39,872 bases of DNA, from NCBI GenBank assembly GCA_026705445.1, contig JAPPAR010000021.1:1-39872 (forward strand), written 5' to 3'. The notes under the pieces were generated by a model. That model had not been told where the DNA came from, made no database searches, and saw nothing but the letters and a program-made list of their open reading frames with translations. Positions 33,596 through 39,872 of this stretch are shown piece by piece (position 1 is the stretch's first letter; every line of letters begins with the position of its first letter). The stretch comes from Candidatus Dadabacteria bacterium. Lineage in GTDB: Bacteria; Desulfobacterota_D; UBA1144; Nemesobacterales; Nemesobacteraceae. A program made the position numbers and the translations under genes.

Positions 33596-34150
33596 CTAAT
33601 TATTCGCAAACGGCACTCCGAGACCGGAAAGAAGTTCCATGGCCTCGGCATCGGTTTTTGAAGTAGTAATCAGACTAATATTCATTCCCTTGTTGTACTG
33701 AACCTTGCTGTAATCTATTTCAGGAAAAACCAGGTGCTCCTTTATTCCCAGAGTATAGTTGCCGGAACCGTCAAAAGCCCGCGGCGACAGTCCCTTAAAA
33801 TCCCTGACTCTTGGAAGGGCGAGATTCACTAAACGGTCGAAAAACTCATACATTCTCTCTCCCCGGAGCGTAACCATGCAGCCTATCGGCTGGCCTTCCC
33901 TGAGCTTGAAACCCGCAACTGATTTCCGCGCCTTGGTAACCACCGGCCTTTGTCCTGTTATCCCCGCAAGTTCCGAGACGGCTTCGTCTATTACCTTTGT
34001 CTGCCTCCCGGCTTCACTAAGTCTTCCAAGTCCCATGTTCACTACTATTTTCTCAAGCCTTGGAACCTGCATAGTGTTTCCGTAGGAAAATTTTTCAATC
34101 AGTGCGGGTACGACCTCGCTCTTATATAGGGTCTTTATTCTCGGAACCAT
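33596..34150 (-). CDS. rplE: Ribosomal protein L5 (uL5)
   Basis: A 184-aa protein binding 5S rRNA and bridging to S13. [56 protein letters not shown] and the C-terminal [20 protein letters not shown] are family marks. It has a short ribosome site and lies 4 nt or more after rplX. Confidence 0.96.
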   Translation of the reverse strand: MVPRIKTLYKSEVVPALIEKFSYGNTMQVPRLEKIVVNMGLGRLSEAGRQTKVIDEAVSELAGITGQRPVVTKARKSVAGFKLREGQPIGCMVTLRGERMYEFFDRLVNLALPRVRDFKGLSPRAFDGSGNYTLGIKEHLVFPEIDYSKVQYNKGMNISLITTSKTDAEAMELLSGLGVPFANN

Positions 34151-34154
34151 TTTC

Positions 34155-34484
34155 TCAGATTTCCTTTCCAGTCCTTCTGTTGTACCTTACTTTCTTACCG
34201 TCCTCGCCGGTTCTATACCCAACTTTTACCGGCCGACTGCTCTCGGAATCGTACAGCATCAGATTCGAGACATGGATTCCGGCCTCTTTCTCGATGATTC
34301 CGCCAGCGGGGTTTTTCTGCGTCGGACGGTTGTGTCTCTTTATGATATTGAGCTTCTCCACAAAGGCCTTTTCGATGTTTCTGTCAATTCTAAGCACCTT
34401 GCCGGTCTTCCCTTTCTCCTTGCCCGCAACCACGTAGACCGTATCCCCGGCCCTTATGTGAAACTTTCTCTTTCCAGCTGACAT
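34155..34484 (-). CDS. rplX: Ribosomal protein L24 (uL24)
   Basis: A 109-aa early-assembly protein near the tunnel exit with an N-terminal KOW motif ([26 protein letters not shown]). [21 protein letters not shown] is typical. I placed the start at the ATG at 34484, with GGAGG about 10 nt upstream. A TTG at 34490 that overlaps the rplN stop is an alternative. Confidence 0.93.
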   Translation of the reverse strand: MSAGKRKFHIRAGDTVYVVAGKEKGKTGKVLRIDRNIEKAFVEKLNIIKRHNRPTQKNPAGGIIEKEAGIHVSNLMLYDSESSRPVKVGYRTGEDGKKVRYNRRTGKEI

Positions 34485-34486
34485 GT

Positions 34487-34855
34487 TCAAACGACCTCCG
34501 GAGCAAGCGAGATAATTTTCATAAAACCCTTAAGCCTCAGTTCACGCGCGATCGGTCCGAAAACCCTCGTACCTATCGGTTCGTTTTCCTTGTCTATTAT
34601 GACGGCGGCATTGTTATCAAAGCGCACATACGTACCATCCGGTCTTCTCTGTTCCTTCCTCACCCTGACTATCACGGCTTTGTAAACAGAACCTTTCTCC
34701 ACTTTGGACTTCGGAATGGCCTGCTTGACCGAAACCACAACAACATCTCCAAGCCGCGCGTACTTTCTTCCGGAACCTCCCAGGACCTTTATGCAGAAAA
34801 GCCTTTTGGCCCCTGTGTTATCCGCCGAGTCCAGATATGTGCTTGACTGAATCAT
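34487..34855 (-). CDS. rplN: Ribosomal protein L14 (uL14)
   Basis: A 122-aa protein at the subunit interface. [41 protein letters not shown] and the end [12 protein letters not shown] are almost diagnostic. It lies 38 nt after rpsQ. Confidence 0.97.
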   Translation of the reverse strand: MIQSSTYLDSADNTGAKRLFCIKVLGGSGRKYARLGDVVVVSVKQAIPKSKVEKGSVYKAVIVRVRKEQRRPDGTYVRFDNNAAVIIDKENEPIGTRVFGPIARELRLKGFMKIISLAPEVV

Positions 34856-34893
34856 TTTTTTCTCCCGTAGTCCGAAGAATCAAAAACCACGTC

Positions 34894-35154
34894 CTACGCA
34901 CCTGCGGCCTGACTGACCACTTTGCCCAGCCTCCACCTCTTGGTTTTGCTGTGGGGCCTTGACTCTATTATTGTGACCTTATCTCCTATGTTGCACTCGT
35001 TGCGCTCATCATGGACCTTAAATCTCTTGCTGGTTCTTATCTGCTTTTTATACCGACCGTGACTTTTGATCCGCTGTACTTCCACGACCGCGGTCTTGTC
35101 CATCTTGTTACCTACCACAATTCCCGTTCTGGTCTTTAACTTTCCTCTTTCCAT
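34894..35154 (-). CDS. rpsQ: Ribosomal protein S17 (uS17)
   Basis: An 86-aa OB-fold primary binder of 16S rRNA. KTRTGIVVGNKMDKTAVVEV, FKVHDERNECNIGDKVTIIESRP and KTKRWRLGKVV define it. It lies 4 nt after rpmC. Confidence 0.96.
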   Translation of the reverse strand: MERGKLKTRTGIVVGNKMDKTAVVEVQRIKSHGRYKKQIRTSKRFKVHDERNECNIGDKVTIIESRPHSKTKRWRLGKVVSQAAGA

Positions 35155-35158
35155 AGAA

Positions 35159-35365
35159 TTAACTCCCCGAAGCCGTATCCCGCTGTTTTTTTATGGTAAG
35201 TATCCTAGCAATCTCTCTTCTCAACTGCTTTACCCTCGCATTGTTGGAGTTCTGTCCAGTGGCGACCTGTATTCTGACATTGAAAAGCTCTTCATTCGCA
35301 TCACGATGGCGCTTGTTCAGTTCTTCGGGCGTTAGATTTCTTAGTTCTTCCGCGTTGGTTGCCAT
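35159..35365 (-). CDS. rpmC: Ribosomal protein L29 (uL29)
   Basis: A 68-aa two-helix protein at the exit tunnel that contacts SRP and trigger factor. ELRNLTPEELNKRHRDANEEL and RELR-like LRREIARILTIKKQR match the family. Its ATG shares one base with the rplP stop (TGATG). Confidence 0.95.
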   Translation of the reverse strand: MATNAEELRNLTPEELNKRHRDANEELFNVRIQVATGQNSNNARVKQLRREIARILTIKKQRDTASGS

Positions 35366-35787
35366 CAGACAAACTCCTCCTCGCTTCTGGACACTATCCT
35401 GGTTCTAAGAGGAAGCTTATAGGAAGCAAGCCTTAAGGCTGAGCGTGCAAGTTCTTCGCTTACTCCTGATATTTCGTAAAGAAACTGTCCTCTTTTTACC
35501 GGCGCCACATACTTGTCCACATCCCCCTTTCCCTTTCCCATCCTGGTCTCTGCAGGCTTCTTGGTAACGGGTTTATAGGGAAATATCCTTATCCAGAGAT
35601 TTGCTCCCCTTCTCACGTGCCTTGTGATCGCAATACGGGCGGCCTCTATCTGCCTTGAAGTAATCGTCCCGTTTTCCAACGTCTGAAGCGCAAGGTCGCC
35701 GAAGGCGAACGTCGTTCCCCGGGTCGCCGCTCCTCGGTTTCTTCCCTTGAACTGCTTTCTGTACTTTGTCTTCTTAGGCTGAAGCAT
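35365..35787 (-). CDS. rplP: Ribosomal protein L16 (uL16)
   Basis: A 140-aa protein by the A-site tRNA elbow. [46 protein letters not shown] and the Arg/Gly-rich [16 protein letters not shown] loop are visible. The start overlaps the rpsC end by 14 nt, so translation is coupled. Confidence 0.97.
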   Translation of the reverse strand: MLQPKKTKYRKQFKGRNRGAATRGTTFAFGDLALQTLENGTITSRQIEAARIAITRHVRRGANLWIRIFPYKPVTKKPAETRMGKGKGDVDKYVAPVKRGQFLYEISGVSEELARSALRLASYKLPLRTRIVSRSEEEFV

Positions 35788-36466
35788 CAGTATCTACACT
35801 CTCAGGAATTTCACCTGCTCTCTCTTTAGTCTTTTTCTGTATTATCTCGCCTTTGAATATCCAGACCTTTACGCCTATCACCCCGTAGGTGGTTGACGCT
35901 TCGGCAACCCCGTAGTCAAGATCCGCACGGAGCGTACCGAGGGGCACTCTTCCCTCCCTGTACCACTCCCTTCTCGCTATTTCGGCTCCGCCGAGACGCC
36001 CGGCAACCATGACTTTTATTCCTAGAACCCCGGCTCGGATGGAGGATGAAAGCACCCTTTTCATGGCCCTTCTGTATGCAACCCTTCTTTCAAGCTGAAG
36101 GGCAAGGTTCTCAGCAACAAGCTGGGCATCGGTTTCGGGTCTCTTTACTTCTCTTATGTCAAGAAATATGCCTTTTCCGGTCATCTGCTGGAGCTTTTTC
36201 TTCAGTTGCTCTATCTCCTGACCCTTTCTTCCTATGATGATCCCGGGCCTTGCCGCATACACTAGAATTCTCACCTTGTCCGCCGCGGCCCTTTCAATCT
36301 CAATGTTCGAGATGGCTGCCTGATAAAAGGTCTTCTTTACGTAGTTGCGGATGTCTATATCCTCTTTGAGCAGAGTCCTGTACATCTGTTTCTCGGCAAA
36401 CCACTTGGAATCCCATGACCTGGTTATTCCAATACGAAGTCCTATAGGATTAATTTTCTGTCCCAA
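35774..36466 (-). CDS. rpsC: Ribosomal protein S3 (uS3)
   Basis: A 230-aa 30S head protein with helicase role at the mRNA entry. [21 protein letters not shown] opens it, the KH domain shows [21 protein letters not shown], and ITSS-like [23 protein letters not shown] and WIFKGE follow. I placed the start at TTG 36466, with AGGGG 8 nt upstream and one base after the rplV stop. A TTG at 36487 would add seven unconserved residues. Confidence 0.95.
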   Translation of the reverse strand: MGQKINPIGLRIGITRSWDSKWFAEKQMYRTLLKEDIDIRNYVKKTFYQAAISNIEIERAAADKVRILVYAARPGIIIGRKGQEIEQLKKKLQQMTGKGIFLDIREVKRPETDAQLVAENLALQLERRVAYRRAMKRVLSSSIRAGVLGIKVMVAGRLGGAEIARREWYREGRVPLGTLRADLDYGVAEASTTYGVIGVKVWIFKGEIIQKKTKERAGEIPESVDTDASA

Positions 36467-36467
36467 T

Positions 36468-36806
36468 TCAGAATCCCCTCTGTTCAAGTACTATCGTTAT
36501 ATGACTCATCCTGGTTTTACGGGCAAAAGCCCTTCCCATCGCTCTGGCCCTGAAACGCTTAAGTGTCGGACCCTGCGTTGCGTAGACTTCCTTTACATAA
36601 AGGGAGTCGATATCGCTGTATCCTTTCTCAGAGGCGTTGGCCACAGCCGATTTAAGCAGCTTAGAGAGCAGTGGTGAGACCCTCCTGCGGGCGGAAAGCA
36701 GAATCGAGGAAGCTTCCTCCACGCTTTTTCCCCTTATGAGGTCAAGAACCACCCTAGCCTTCTTCGGCGACACCCTGGCATGCTTATGTACTGCTTTAGA
36801 AACCAT
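36468..36806 (-). CDS. rplV: Ribosomal protein L22 (uL22)
   Basis: A 112-aa protein lining the exit tunnel. [25 protein letters not shown] at the start and [27 protein letters not shown] (the tunnel hairpin and end) define it. It lies 20 nt after rpsS. Its stop is one base before the rpsC TTG. Confidence 0.96.
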   Translation of the reverse strand: MVSKAVHKHARVSPKKARVVLDLIRGKSVEEASSILLSARRRVSPLLSKLLKSAVANASEKGYSDIDSLYVKEVYATQGPTLKRFRARAMGRAFARKTRMSHITIVLEQRGF

Positions 36807-36826
36807 CTGCTATCTCTCTGTTTTTG

Positions 36827-37105
36827 CTATCTTTTTCTAGCTTTTCTATCACCCGCATGACCATGGTAAGTCCTCGTGGGAGAAAACTCGCCCAGTTTAT
36901 GTCCTACCATCTGTTCGGACACAAATACGGGAATAAACCTCGTTCCGTTGTGAACCGCGAAAGTCATTCCTATCATCTCGGGTATTATCATTGAAGCTCT
37001 TGACCAGGTCCTGATAATTCTCTGACTCCCGAAACTTTGTGCCTGCTCAACTTTCTTCATAAGCTTTTCGTGCACATACAGTCCCTTTTTACTTGATCTT
37101 GCCAT
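36827..37105 (-). CDS. rpsS: Ribosomal protein S19 (uS19)
   Basis: A 92-aa head protein paired with S13. [53 protein letters not shown] and [16 protein letters not shown] are family marks. It lies 15 nt after rplB. Confidence 0.97.
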   Translation of the reverse strand: MARSSKKGLYVHEKLMKKVEQAQSFGSQRIIRTWSRASMIIPEMIGMTFAVHNGTRFIPVFVSEQMVGHKLGEFSPTRTYHGHAGDRKARKR

Positions 37106-37120
37106 CTGAAGCTCCCGCGA

Positions 37121-37963
37121 TTAATCCATTCCGTAGCCAACCCTTCTCGGCTTAACTATATATTTGTCCATTCTCTTGTTGTTTCTCGTCTTCTTTCCTA
37201 TCGTAATCCATCCCCAAGGAGAAACAGGATGAGGGTTTCCCTTGGTCGCCTTGCCTTCTCCTCCGCCATGGGGATGATCAACTGGATTCATCGCCACCCC
37301 GCGAACCGTGGGTCTTATGCCCTTGTGACGGGACCTCCCCGCCTTCCCCCAGACTATAAGTTCGTTCTCGGCGTTTCCGATCCTTCCCACAGTAGCCATG
37401 CACCGAAGATGAATCAGCCTTATTTCGCCAGAAGCGAGTTTTATCTGGGCGTAGTTACCATCTTTTGCGACAATCTGCGCTGCCGAACCTGCGGAACGAA
37501 CCAGCTTTCCCCCGCCTCCGGGCCTCATTTCTATGTTGTGAATAACCGTACCCACGGGAATATTCTCTATGGGAAGAGCATTTCCACTTGAAACTTCCAC
37601 CCCGGGTCCGGAATTTAGTTCATCACCCACTTTAAGGCCGGCAGGGGCTATAATATATCTCTTTTCACCGTCAGCATAGGACAGAAGAGCGATTCTAGCC
37701 GAGCGATACGGATCATATTCCAGCGAGACAACTCTGGCAGGTATGCCGTGCTTGTCTCTTTTGAAATCTATTATTCTGTAGCGTTTCTTGTGGCCGCCGC
37801 CTTTTCTGAAGTTGGTAATCCTTCCATTCGAGTTGCGTCCTGAGTTCTTCTTAAGAGAAACCGTAAGGGACTTGTGGGGCTTTTTTGAGGTTATCTCCTC
37901 AAAGTCAAACCCGGACATGAACCTTCTTCCCGGAGATGTGGGGTTATATTTTTTTACTCCCAT
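37121..37963 (-). CDS. rplB: Ribosomal protein L2 (uL2)
   Basis: A 280-aa protein at the peptidyl-transferase centre. [57 protein letters not shown] and the near-invariant [19 protein letters not shown] (with the His important for peptide transfer) are present. The ATG at 37963 has GAGGGAG about 7 nt upstream. A TTG two codons earlier overlaps the rplW stop. Confidence 0.97.
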   Translation of the reverse strand: MGVKKYNPTSPGRRFMSGFDFEEITSKKPHKSLTVSLKKNSGRNSNGRITNFRKGGGHKKRYRIIDFKRDKHGIPARVVSLEYDPYRSARIALLSYADGEKRYIIAPAGLKVGDELNSGPGVEVSSGNALPIENIPVGTVIHNIEMRPGGGGKLVRSAGSAAQIVAKDGNYAQIKLASGEIRLIHLRCMATVGRIGNAENELIVWGKAGRSRHKGIRPTVRGVAMNPVDHPHGGGEGKATKGNPHPVSPWGWITIGKKTRNNKRMDKYIVKPRRVGYGMD

Positions 37964-37965
37964 GA

Positions 37966-38253
37966 TCAAACTCCCTCAAACAGGTTGATTTCTCCCTCTC
38001 TGAGCTTAACGTAAGCCTTTTTAACCGCTGACCTCTTTCCTACAACTCTGCCGAATCTTTTCACTCTTTTTCCAGGAAGCACAAGGGTTCTCACCTTCTC
38101 CACCTTGACCCCGAAAATCTTCTCGACGGAATCCTGTATCTCCTTTTTGTTGCATCTTCTGTCTACGGAAAAAACATACCAGCCGTCTTCTCTGGCTTCT
38201 GTGCTTTTCTCGGTAATCACAGGAAGTTTTATGATCGAACGGGGATCTTTCAT
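37966..38253 (-). CDS. rplW: Ribosomal protein L23 (uL23)
   Basis: A 95-aa protein at the tunnel exit, docking site for trigger factor and [42 protein letters not shown] and [15 protein letters not shown] match the family. It overlaps rplD by 4 nt at its start and lies 2 nt before the rplB ATG. Confidence 0.96.
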   Translation of the reverse strand: MKDPRSIIKLPVITEKSTEAREDGWYVFSVDRRCNKKEIQDSVEKIFGVKVEKVRTLVLPGKRVKRFGRVVGKRSAVKKAYVKLREGEINLFEGV

Positions 38254-38870
38254 GATAGTCTCTCCTGGATTTTTTCAACCGAACTCCGCACCATGACTAT
38301 GTTCTTGTGTCTGAGAAGATCGTATACGTTAAGCCCGTCGTCCCTGAGCACCTTTACGTCAGGTATGTTCCTTGCCGACTTGTGGAGATTCTCGTTATCC
38401 GAACTGACAATCACAAGAGCTTGGGAGAATTCAAAATCCTTCATGAATTTCGCCACCTGCCTAGTCTTTATCTCCGGAAGCTCAAAACTGTCGAGCACAA
38501 CTATGGCACCTTCGCCGAAACGGCTTGAGAGAGCGGAAACAAGTGCCCCTTTTCTCACCTTTTTCGGAATCGAGTAAGACCAATCTTTCGGTTTCGGTCC
38601 AAAAACTACTCCACCCTTGCGCCAGATCGGGGAACGCCTGGACCCCGCCCTTGCACGTCCTGTGTGTTTCTGTTTCCATGGCTTTGCTCCGCCGCCTCGG
38701 ACTTCAGCTCTTGTCTTGGTGGACGAGGTTCCGGCCCTTTTTTTGGCAAGCTGCCAGTTGACTACTTCGTGGAGCAAGTGCTTTTTTACCGGAGCTTCAA
38801 ATATTTCGGAGCGAAGTTCCATTGTTCCCACCTTTTTCCTGGCGATGTCATATACGTCAACTTGAAGCAT
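38250..38870 (-). CDS. rplD: Ribosomal protein L4 (uL4)
   Basis: A 206-aa protein whose extended loop lines the exit tunnel; in some bacteria it also represses the S10 operon. VVNWQLAKKRAGTSSTKTRAEVRGGGAKPWKQKHTGRARAGS and RRSPIWRKGGVVFGPKPKDWSY are diagnostic. It overlaps rplC by 14 nt at its start and rplW by 4 nt at its end. Confidence 0.97.
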   Translation of the reverse strand: MLQVDVYDIARKKVGTMELRSEIFEAPVKKHLLHEVVNWQLAKKRAGTSSTKTRAEVRGGGAKPWKQKHTGRARAGSRRSPIWRKGGVVFGPKPKDWSYSIPKKVRKGALVSALSSRFGEGAIVVLDSFELPEIKTRQVAKFMKDFEFSQALVIVSSDNENLHKSARNIPDVKVLRDDGLNVYDLLRHKNIVMVRSSVEKIQERLS

Positions 38871-39501
38871 CTTTCGCCCCCTTTGACGTGTGCCGGAGAA
38901 AAAGCGTCCCTCCCACCGGACCCGGAACCGACCCCTTTACGAAAAGAAGATTTCTCTCAACATCTATATCGACCACCCTGACGCCCTGAACCGTTACATT
39001 CTTTCCACCCATTCGCCCCGGCATTTTCAACCCTTTCCACACCTTGGCCGGAGATGATGCCTGCCCTATGGAGCCGGGTCTTCTGTGGGCCATGCCGCCG
39101 TGGGACATTGGCTGCCTTGAGAAATTGTAACGTTTTATGGTCCCGGCGAATCCCTTTCCCTTGCTTTTAGCTGTGACGTCTAGAACATCTCCAACCTTGA
39201 AAATGTCAACTTTTACCACGTCCCCCACCTCGTAATCGTCAACCGTGGCGGAAAATTCTTTAAGCTTCGCAGTAGGGTCCACTCCGGCTTTTGTGAAATG
39301 TCCCTTCATGGGACGCGTGAGCCGCTGGGGTTTTACTTCTCCAAAACCGAGCTGAACAGCGTCGTAGCCGTCTGAGTCTTTGGTTTTTTTCGAAACCACG
39401 AAGCACGGGCCCGCTTCAACTACCGTAGTGATGACCTTGATCATGTCATCGTTGAAAAACTCGGTCATTCCCTTTTTTGTTCCTATAATTCCCTGAATCA
39501 T
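38857..39501 (-). CDS. rplC: Ribosomal protein L3 (uL3)
   Basis: A 214-aa protein close to the peptidyl-transferase centre. GIIGTKKGMTEFF opens it, and the internal SKGKGFAGTIKRYNF, SHGGMAHRRPGSIGQASSPAKVWKGLKMPGRMGG stretch is the conserved loop. It lies 3 nt after rpsJ. Confidence 0.97.
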   Translation of the reverse strand: MIQGIIGTKKGMTEFFNDDMIKVITTVVEAGPCFVVSKKTKDSDGYDAVQLGFGEVKPQRLTRPMKGHFTKAGVDPTAKLKEFSATVDDYEVGDVVKVDIFKVGDVLDVTAKSKGKGFAGTIKRYNFSRQPMSHGGMAHRRPGSIGQASSPAKVWKGLKMPGRMGGKNVTVQGVRVVDIDVERNLLFVKGSVPGPVGGTLFLRHTSKGAKDASS

Positions 39502-39504
39502 TTT

Positions 39505-39825
39505 TTACGAACCCGTTAGTTTTATCTCTACTTCCACACCCGAAGCAAGGTTTAGTTTCATAAGTTCATCTATTGTCTGCTGCGCAGGCTCAAGTATGTC
39601 TACAAGTCTTTTATGCGTTCTTATTTCGAAATGCTCTCTTGAATTCTTGTTCACGTGAGGACCGCGCAGCACGCAGTACCTGTTTATACTGGTAGGAAGC
39701 GGAACCGGGCCGGCTATTCTCGCACCCGTTCTCTTGGCGGTATCGACAATTTCTTCCGTTGAATTATCAAGAAGCCTGTAGTCAAAAGACTTAAGCTTTA
39801 TTCTTATTTTCGAAGCCTTACTCAT
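39505..39825 (-). CDS. rpsJ: Ribosomal protein S10 (uS10)
   Basis: A 106-aa 30S head protein that also serves in antitermination as Nus[60 protein letters not shown] and the final [13 protein letters not shown] are typical. The ATG at 39825 shares one base with the tuf stop. A GTG directly before it (39828) is an alternative. Confidence 0.97.
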   Translation of the reverse strand: MSKASKIRIKLKSFDYRLLDNSTEEIVDTAKRTGARIAGPVPLPTSINRYCVLRGPHVNKNSREHFEIRTHKRLVDILEPAQQTIDELMKLNLASGVEVEIKLTGS

Positions 39826-39872
39826 CACTCAATTATTTCTGTTACTACGCCTGCCCCAACTGTCCTTCCACC
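39825..39872 (-). CDS. tuf: Elongation factor Tu, C-terminal end only
   Basis: The last 15 codons and stop of a gene that runs off the window: [15 protein letters not shown], the conserved C-terminus of EF-Tu, which brings aminoacyl-tRNA to the ribosome. The stop overlaps the rpsJ ATG by one base (TGATG), so tuf and the S10 operon form one continuous unit. An alternative would be another EF-Tu-like GTPase, but the context makes tuf nearly certain. Confidence 0.93.
   Translation of the reverse strand, partial: GGRTVGAGVVTEIIE

Overview
The window is a bacterial chromosome segment of about 39.9 kb. The right 15 kb is the ribosomal tuf-S10-spc-alpha gene cluster, read on the minus strand. The left 25 kb is mostly housekeeping metabolism, interrupted by one complete transposon. 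No 16S gene is present, so the lineage cannot be fixed. Citrate synthase, UbiE/MenG, EI-Ntr (PtsP), GTG/TTG starts and the adk-map-infA-rpmJ order fit a Gram-negative, deep-branching lineage. A Desulfobacterota- or Dadabacteria-like candidate phylum is my guess only.

Layout, left to right. 68-1470 (+): an M42 metallopeptidase coupled to a small unknown gene. 1528-6206 (-): ptsP, a site-2-type M50 protease and citrate synthase. 6373-7752 (+): a ferredoxin-NADP reductase. 7819-12254 (-): rdgB, pyrG and an RNase II-family nuclease. A frame-disrupted small ORF (-) and an orphan STAS gene (+) follow. 13078-15511 (-): alr, dtd, smpB and the tmRNA gene ssrA, with smpB only 9 nt from ssrA; the predicted tag is AEPINALAA. 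Just upstream of alr is a frame-broken small ORF.

15811-18618 is a complete IS1595-type transposon of 2,808 bp. It has 29-bp terminal inverted repeats (27/29 identical) and a perfect 8-bp target duplication, AAACTTTT. It carries a zinc-ribbon DDE transposase (+) and, in the opposite direction, a three-gene passenger set: a beta-class DNA methyltransferase fused to an HNH nuclease domain, an 82-aa protein and a 60-aa ORF. Each terminal repeat contains a TTGACA box pointing inward. With a -10 box just inside, the left repeat would drive the transposase and the right one the passenger genes. This is the most unusual object in the window.

18746-22152 (+): an MFS transporter and SRPBCC protein (4-nt overlap), then metF and ubiE/menG (1-nt overlap). 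22183-24763 (-): a luciferase-like flavin oxidoreductase, a TIGR01777 sugar-epimerase-like protein and pdxH.

24833-39872 (-): tuf (only its end), rpsJ, rplC, rplD, rplW, rplB, rpsS, rplV, rpsC, rplP, rpmC, rpsQ, rplN, rplX, rplE, rpsN, rpsH, rplF, rplR, rpsE, rplO, secY, adk, map, infA, rpmJ, rpsM, rpsK, rpsD, rpoA, rplQ. rpmD (L30) is absent from its usual place. Four core genes (rpsC, rpsE, rpsD, rpoA) use TTG starts behind purine-rich ribosome sites. L17 has a 70-residue charged tail. Several non-operon genes have a -10 box 6-11 nt before the start codon and no Shine-Dalgarno, which suggests leaderless or near-leaderless mRNAs.
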